DNA of 64,000 bases from Cryptomeria japonica (lineage: Eukaryota > Streptophyta > Pinopsida > Cupressales > Cupressaceae). The notes below the pieces were generated by a model. The model searched no databases and had not been told where the DNA came from. It was given only the letters and a program-made list of their open reading frames with translations. The stretch is taken from positions 510,691,442-510,755,441 of the forward strand of contig NC_081410.1 in assembly GCF_030272615.1 (NCBI RefSeq), written 5' to 3'. Position 1 is the first letter of the stretch, and every line of letters starts with the position of its first letter. Positions 61,640 to 64,000 of the stretch are shown here, piece by piece. Position numbers and translations under genes: made by a program.

Positions 61640-63100
61640 ACAAATTAATCACCATAGATAAATATGGTTATATTAGTAACCATTTGCCTCTTGTGCCATT
61701 TCGGCTTGACCTATCCTGACAAGGAGTCTTTAATTTGTTTTATTTTTTATCTGTCCGCACCTATAATGTCTCGATCGGTGTCCATCGGCATTGTTTTAAC
61801 TATCGACATACCCAAAGTTCATTTTCTCGACACTACAAGTTATCCCGATAAGGGTTTTATCCTTCTCCCATCTGCTATCGGGTTGCTTGTTTTGTGAATG
61901 TCAGATTGGGATAACTATCCTGACATCGTTTCATTTTTAAAGCATCGGGACAACTTCATTGATTGGAGTGACTTTTATGTGCTATTCCGCTTATGTAAGT
62001 TATCCCGAATACCTCTTAAGCAGTGCTTTATTGAAATTACCTTTACCATTGGTGAAGCAGAAAGATATTATCTCGTCTTTATAAGTTATATCAATATAGG
62101 TACTTAGAAGAGGATGCATTATCGAAGTGTCTTATTCTGATATTATTAGATATATTCATTATCGGGATAAGATGTTCTATCGGCCTTTTGATGATCCTAT
62201 TACTTTGATTTTTATCAGCTTCTCCGATAAGGGTATCATTCTCTGTATCGCCATAGATTCCACCAATATCCATCTTCCAATCGCAGGTGTATTGTCGGGA
62301 TAGATTCCTCGATACCACCTTGTTTACATGTCATCAAGATACTTCTCACTGGTGAGAATGTCTCTAATATGTTATTTTGACTTCACAGGTTATCCCGATA
62401 ATCTCAAATGACACTTATGCTTATACTTTCTTCGTCGGGACAACTTCACCTCATCGCTATTGAGAAATGTTGCTATTCCGCCCTTGTTAGTTATTCCGAT
62501 AAGCCTCTCAATATCAACATTCGGTATAGCCATTCTGATTACCTCCTTCAATACTAGCATTACTAGATCGGGTTAGCTATCCCAATATACTGGAACCAAC
62601 AAGCACCATTATAATTGACATGCGTATTATTATTTTTAAATAAAAATAAATCACCGTTGGAATTCCGACATCCTCCCATCTTTGCATCGATGACCAAACC
62701 GTCGGACAAACAACATCCTCATCAGTACATAGTTCCCGGCAGGAGTCAGAATTCCGATGCCAATCGATGAAACATCCGACGAGGATGATGTATGTCTGAT
62801 GGAACTCTATTGTCAAATGATCGTTGTAATCCTCGTCGATGCAAGTTCCTGGTAGGCAACAAAATGTCAACGTCCATCCGACGAGGATACTTGATGCAGA
62901 GTGACATTATCTCATCGGATGAGCGGTCATGGCTGTCATCAGAAGCGTTCAGGATGTCGTCGGAATTCCAAAGTTAGATGGCATTGTCAAAATGACTGAT
63001 GATGAGTTTTTGACGGCTTCATTTGTCAACAGTCCGACAAAAAATAGTCAAAATTCCGATGATATGCCATCGGAAATCAGCCCCAAATGTACTAGTGCTA
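61640..63100. repeat. Palindrome array III
   Basis: Lies on the 5' side of copy III. From 61840 to 62580 the core TTATC-CC-GATAA or TTATC-GG-GATAA recurs (61840-61851, 62159-62170, 62390-62401, plus decayed copies near 61999, 62294, 62505 and 62570). From 62640 to 63080 a different core appears: CATCC-GACGA-GGATG near 62770 and 62877, CTCATC-G-GATGAG at 62911-62923, and several GTCGGAATTCC words. Same architecture as arrays I and II, different sequence. Confidence 0.7.
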
Positions 63101-63640
63101 CAAGTCTTTGAACTACAATATCCAGTTTGGTAATTAAAAGTCAAAGTCGAGATAGGAAATTATGATGTCTTTGAGCTGCAAGTTTTCTCTCTAATATGTT
63201 TTAGGTGGTATTATATCTAAAATTCTATGTGCTTCAATATAGTATTATATTTGTTATCTAGAATTATATATGAAATTATGAAAGTCTTTGTGCTACACAA
63301 GTTCTTTAGCTTAACTTAACTCTTTATCAATTATTATTGCTCATGCTAGTGTCTTGAAAGTTCCAGGTATTTAGAGAAGTAAAAACCCTTTATTTTGAAG
63401 AAAGGGTATAAGGAAACATTAATTTTGAAAAATAGAGAATTGAATGATTGCAACATCTGCATATAGAATAGGTAGTTGATTTTAGAGTAGATACTAGTTC
63501 CCTAAGTGGAAAGGTAATAAGAAAGCAACCTCCCCTTTATGAGGAGAGATTTAATCTCACACATTGTGGCTGAAACTCACATTTTATAAACCTTTCTAGT
63601 TTACCAAATTTTCAACCAGCAGAAAGGTGTGGTTGTGGCT
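63100..63640 (+). repeat. LTR-like region with CTTTGTGCT motifs (copy 3)
   Basis: GTCTTTGAACT, GTCTTTGAGCT and GTCTTTGTGCT, then AACCTCCCCTT, GAGGAGAGATTTAATCTCA, in the same order as at 50100-50800 but without the upstream TATA box. It is on the opposite strand sense to copy III, so it probably belongs to a neighbouring element. Confidence 0.5.
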
Positions 63641-63693
63641 ATAAATTTAGAAGAAATATCAAGAGGTGTGTTAGACACAATGTGCCACTGAGA

Positions 63694-63710
63694 GGGGGGG
63701 CGGGGGGGGG
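63694..63710 (+). other. G-run: seven G, C, nine G
   Basis: Preceded by CACTGAGA and followed by TGAATAAGTG. It could be a polypurine tract directly ahead of an LTR starting TGAATAAG at 63711, or a G-quadruplex-forming tract. The partner end would lie beyond the window. From 63711 to 64000 nothing else was recognised. Confidence 0.4.
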
Positions 63711-64000
63711 TGAATAAGTGATTTACAAACTTTTCCCTTTTCTATCCTATGTATGTATACAGGTTAAAAGATCTAACAAACAGTAGACTTGTCGGTTAGA
63801 TGAGAGACTAACACAAATGCAATCACAGATGAAAGAGACATCACATAACAACAGATGTACAAGGAAAACTCAAGATGGGAAAAACCTCAGTGTGAAATGT
63901 TGTTGGAGACTACTGCTCCAATCTAGCCTCACAATGAAACATTTGGTTACAATATTTAGGGCACCAACCCCTGCACCGAGCTCCAACTCAGTGATTATAA

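Overview
The window looks like nuclear DNA of a gymnosperm, most likely a conifer. There is one recognisable host gene in 64 kb. The introns are long and filled with mobile elements. Nested and decayed Copia LTR elements dominate, and a fragment resembles the Penelope-like elements reported from conifers. I see no bacterial signals, tRNA, rRNA or CRISPR. The assignment to conifers is inference from gene density and element content.

Layout. 1-5202: a Copia-type LTR element on the minus strand, cut by the left window edge, with nearly identical LTRs, an intact tRNA-Met type primer site and almost no coding capacity left. 5.2-12 kb: Gypsy reverse transcriptase remnant, Penelope-like fragment, one candidate exon, a 354-bp tandem duplication and an 81-bp foldback. 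12014-17229: element A, a complete non-autonomous Copia element on the minus strand. 17499-20094: the first three coding exons of a URB1/Npa1 gene (60S ribosome biogenesis) on the minus strand; its remaining exons were not found, so the next intron appears to hold element A and probably more. 20.2-28.2 kb: short tandem repeats, AT-rich units with telomere-like CCCTAA runs, an RNase H remnant, a MITE split by an A-tailed retroposon, and a pentatricopeptide-repeat pseudogene. 28241-30797: element B, a truncated relative of A. 30.9-37.3 kb, 40.6-50.8 kb and 58.6-63.1 kb: three copies (I, II, III) of an unrecognised protein-coding repeat, each preceded on its 5' side by about 1 kb of short palindromes. 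Copy II is split by element C (44967-49232), a third relative of A. 53.9-56.8 kb: a many-exon gene that looks like a plant En/Spm-type (Transposase_24-like) transposase gene, probably decayed.

Two families look worth describing. (1) Elements A, B and C encode Copia Gag with a CCHC knuckle and the protease region. Where integrase, reverse transcriptase and RNase H should follow, they carry a conserved acidic stretch of about 250 residues that I do not recognise. (2) Copies I-III share a roughly 900-1200 residue protein of unknown function. The palindrome array upstream of each has its own sequence, so the architecture is conserved while the sequence is not.

Element ages, judged by eye from LTR pairs: the first element is youngest (about 3 differences in 369 bases), then C (roughly 16 in 467), then A (roughly 40 in 464). 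Element C inserted into copy II after copy II already existed.
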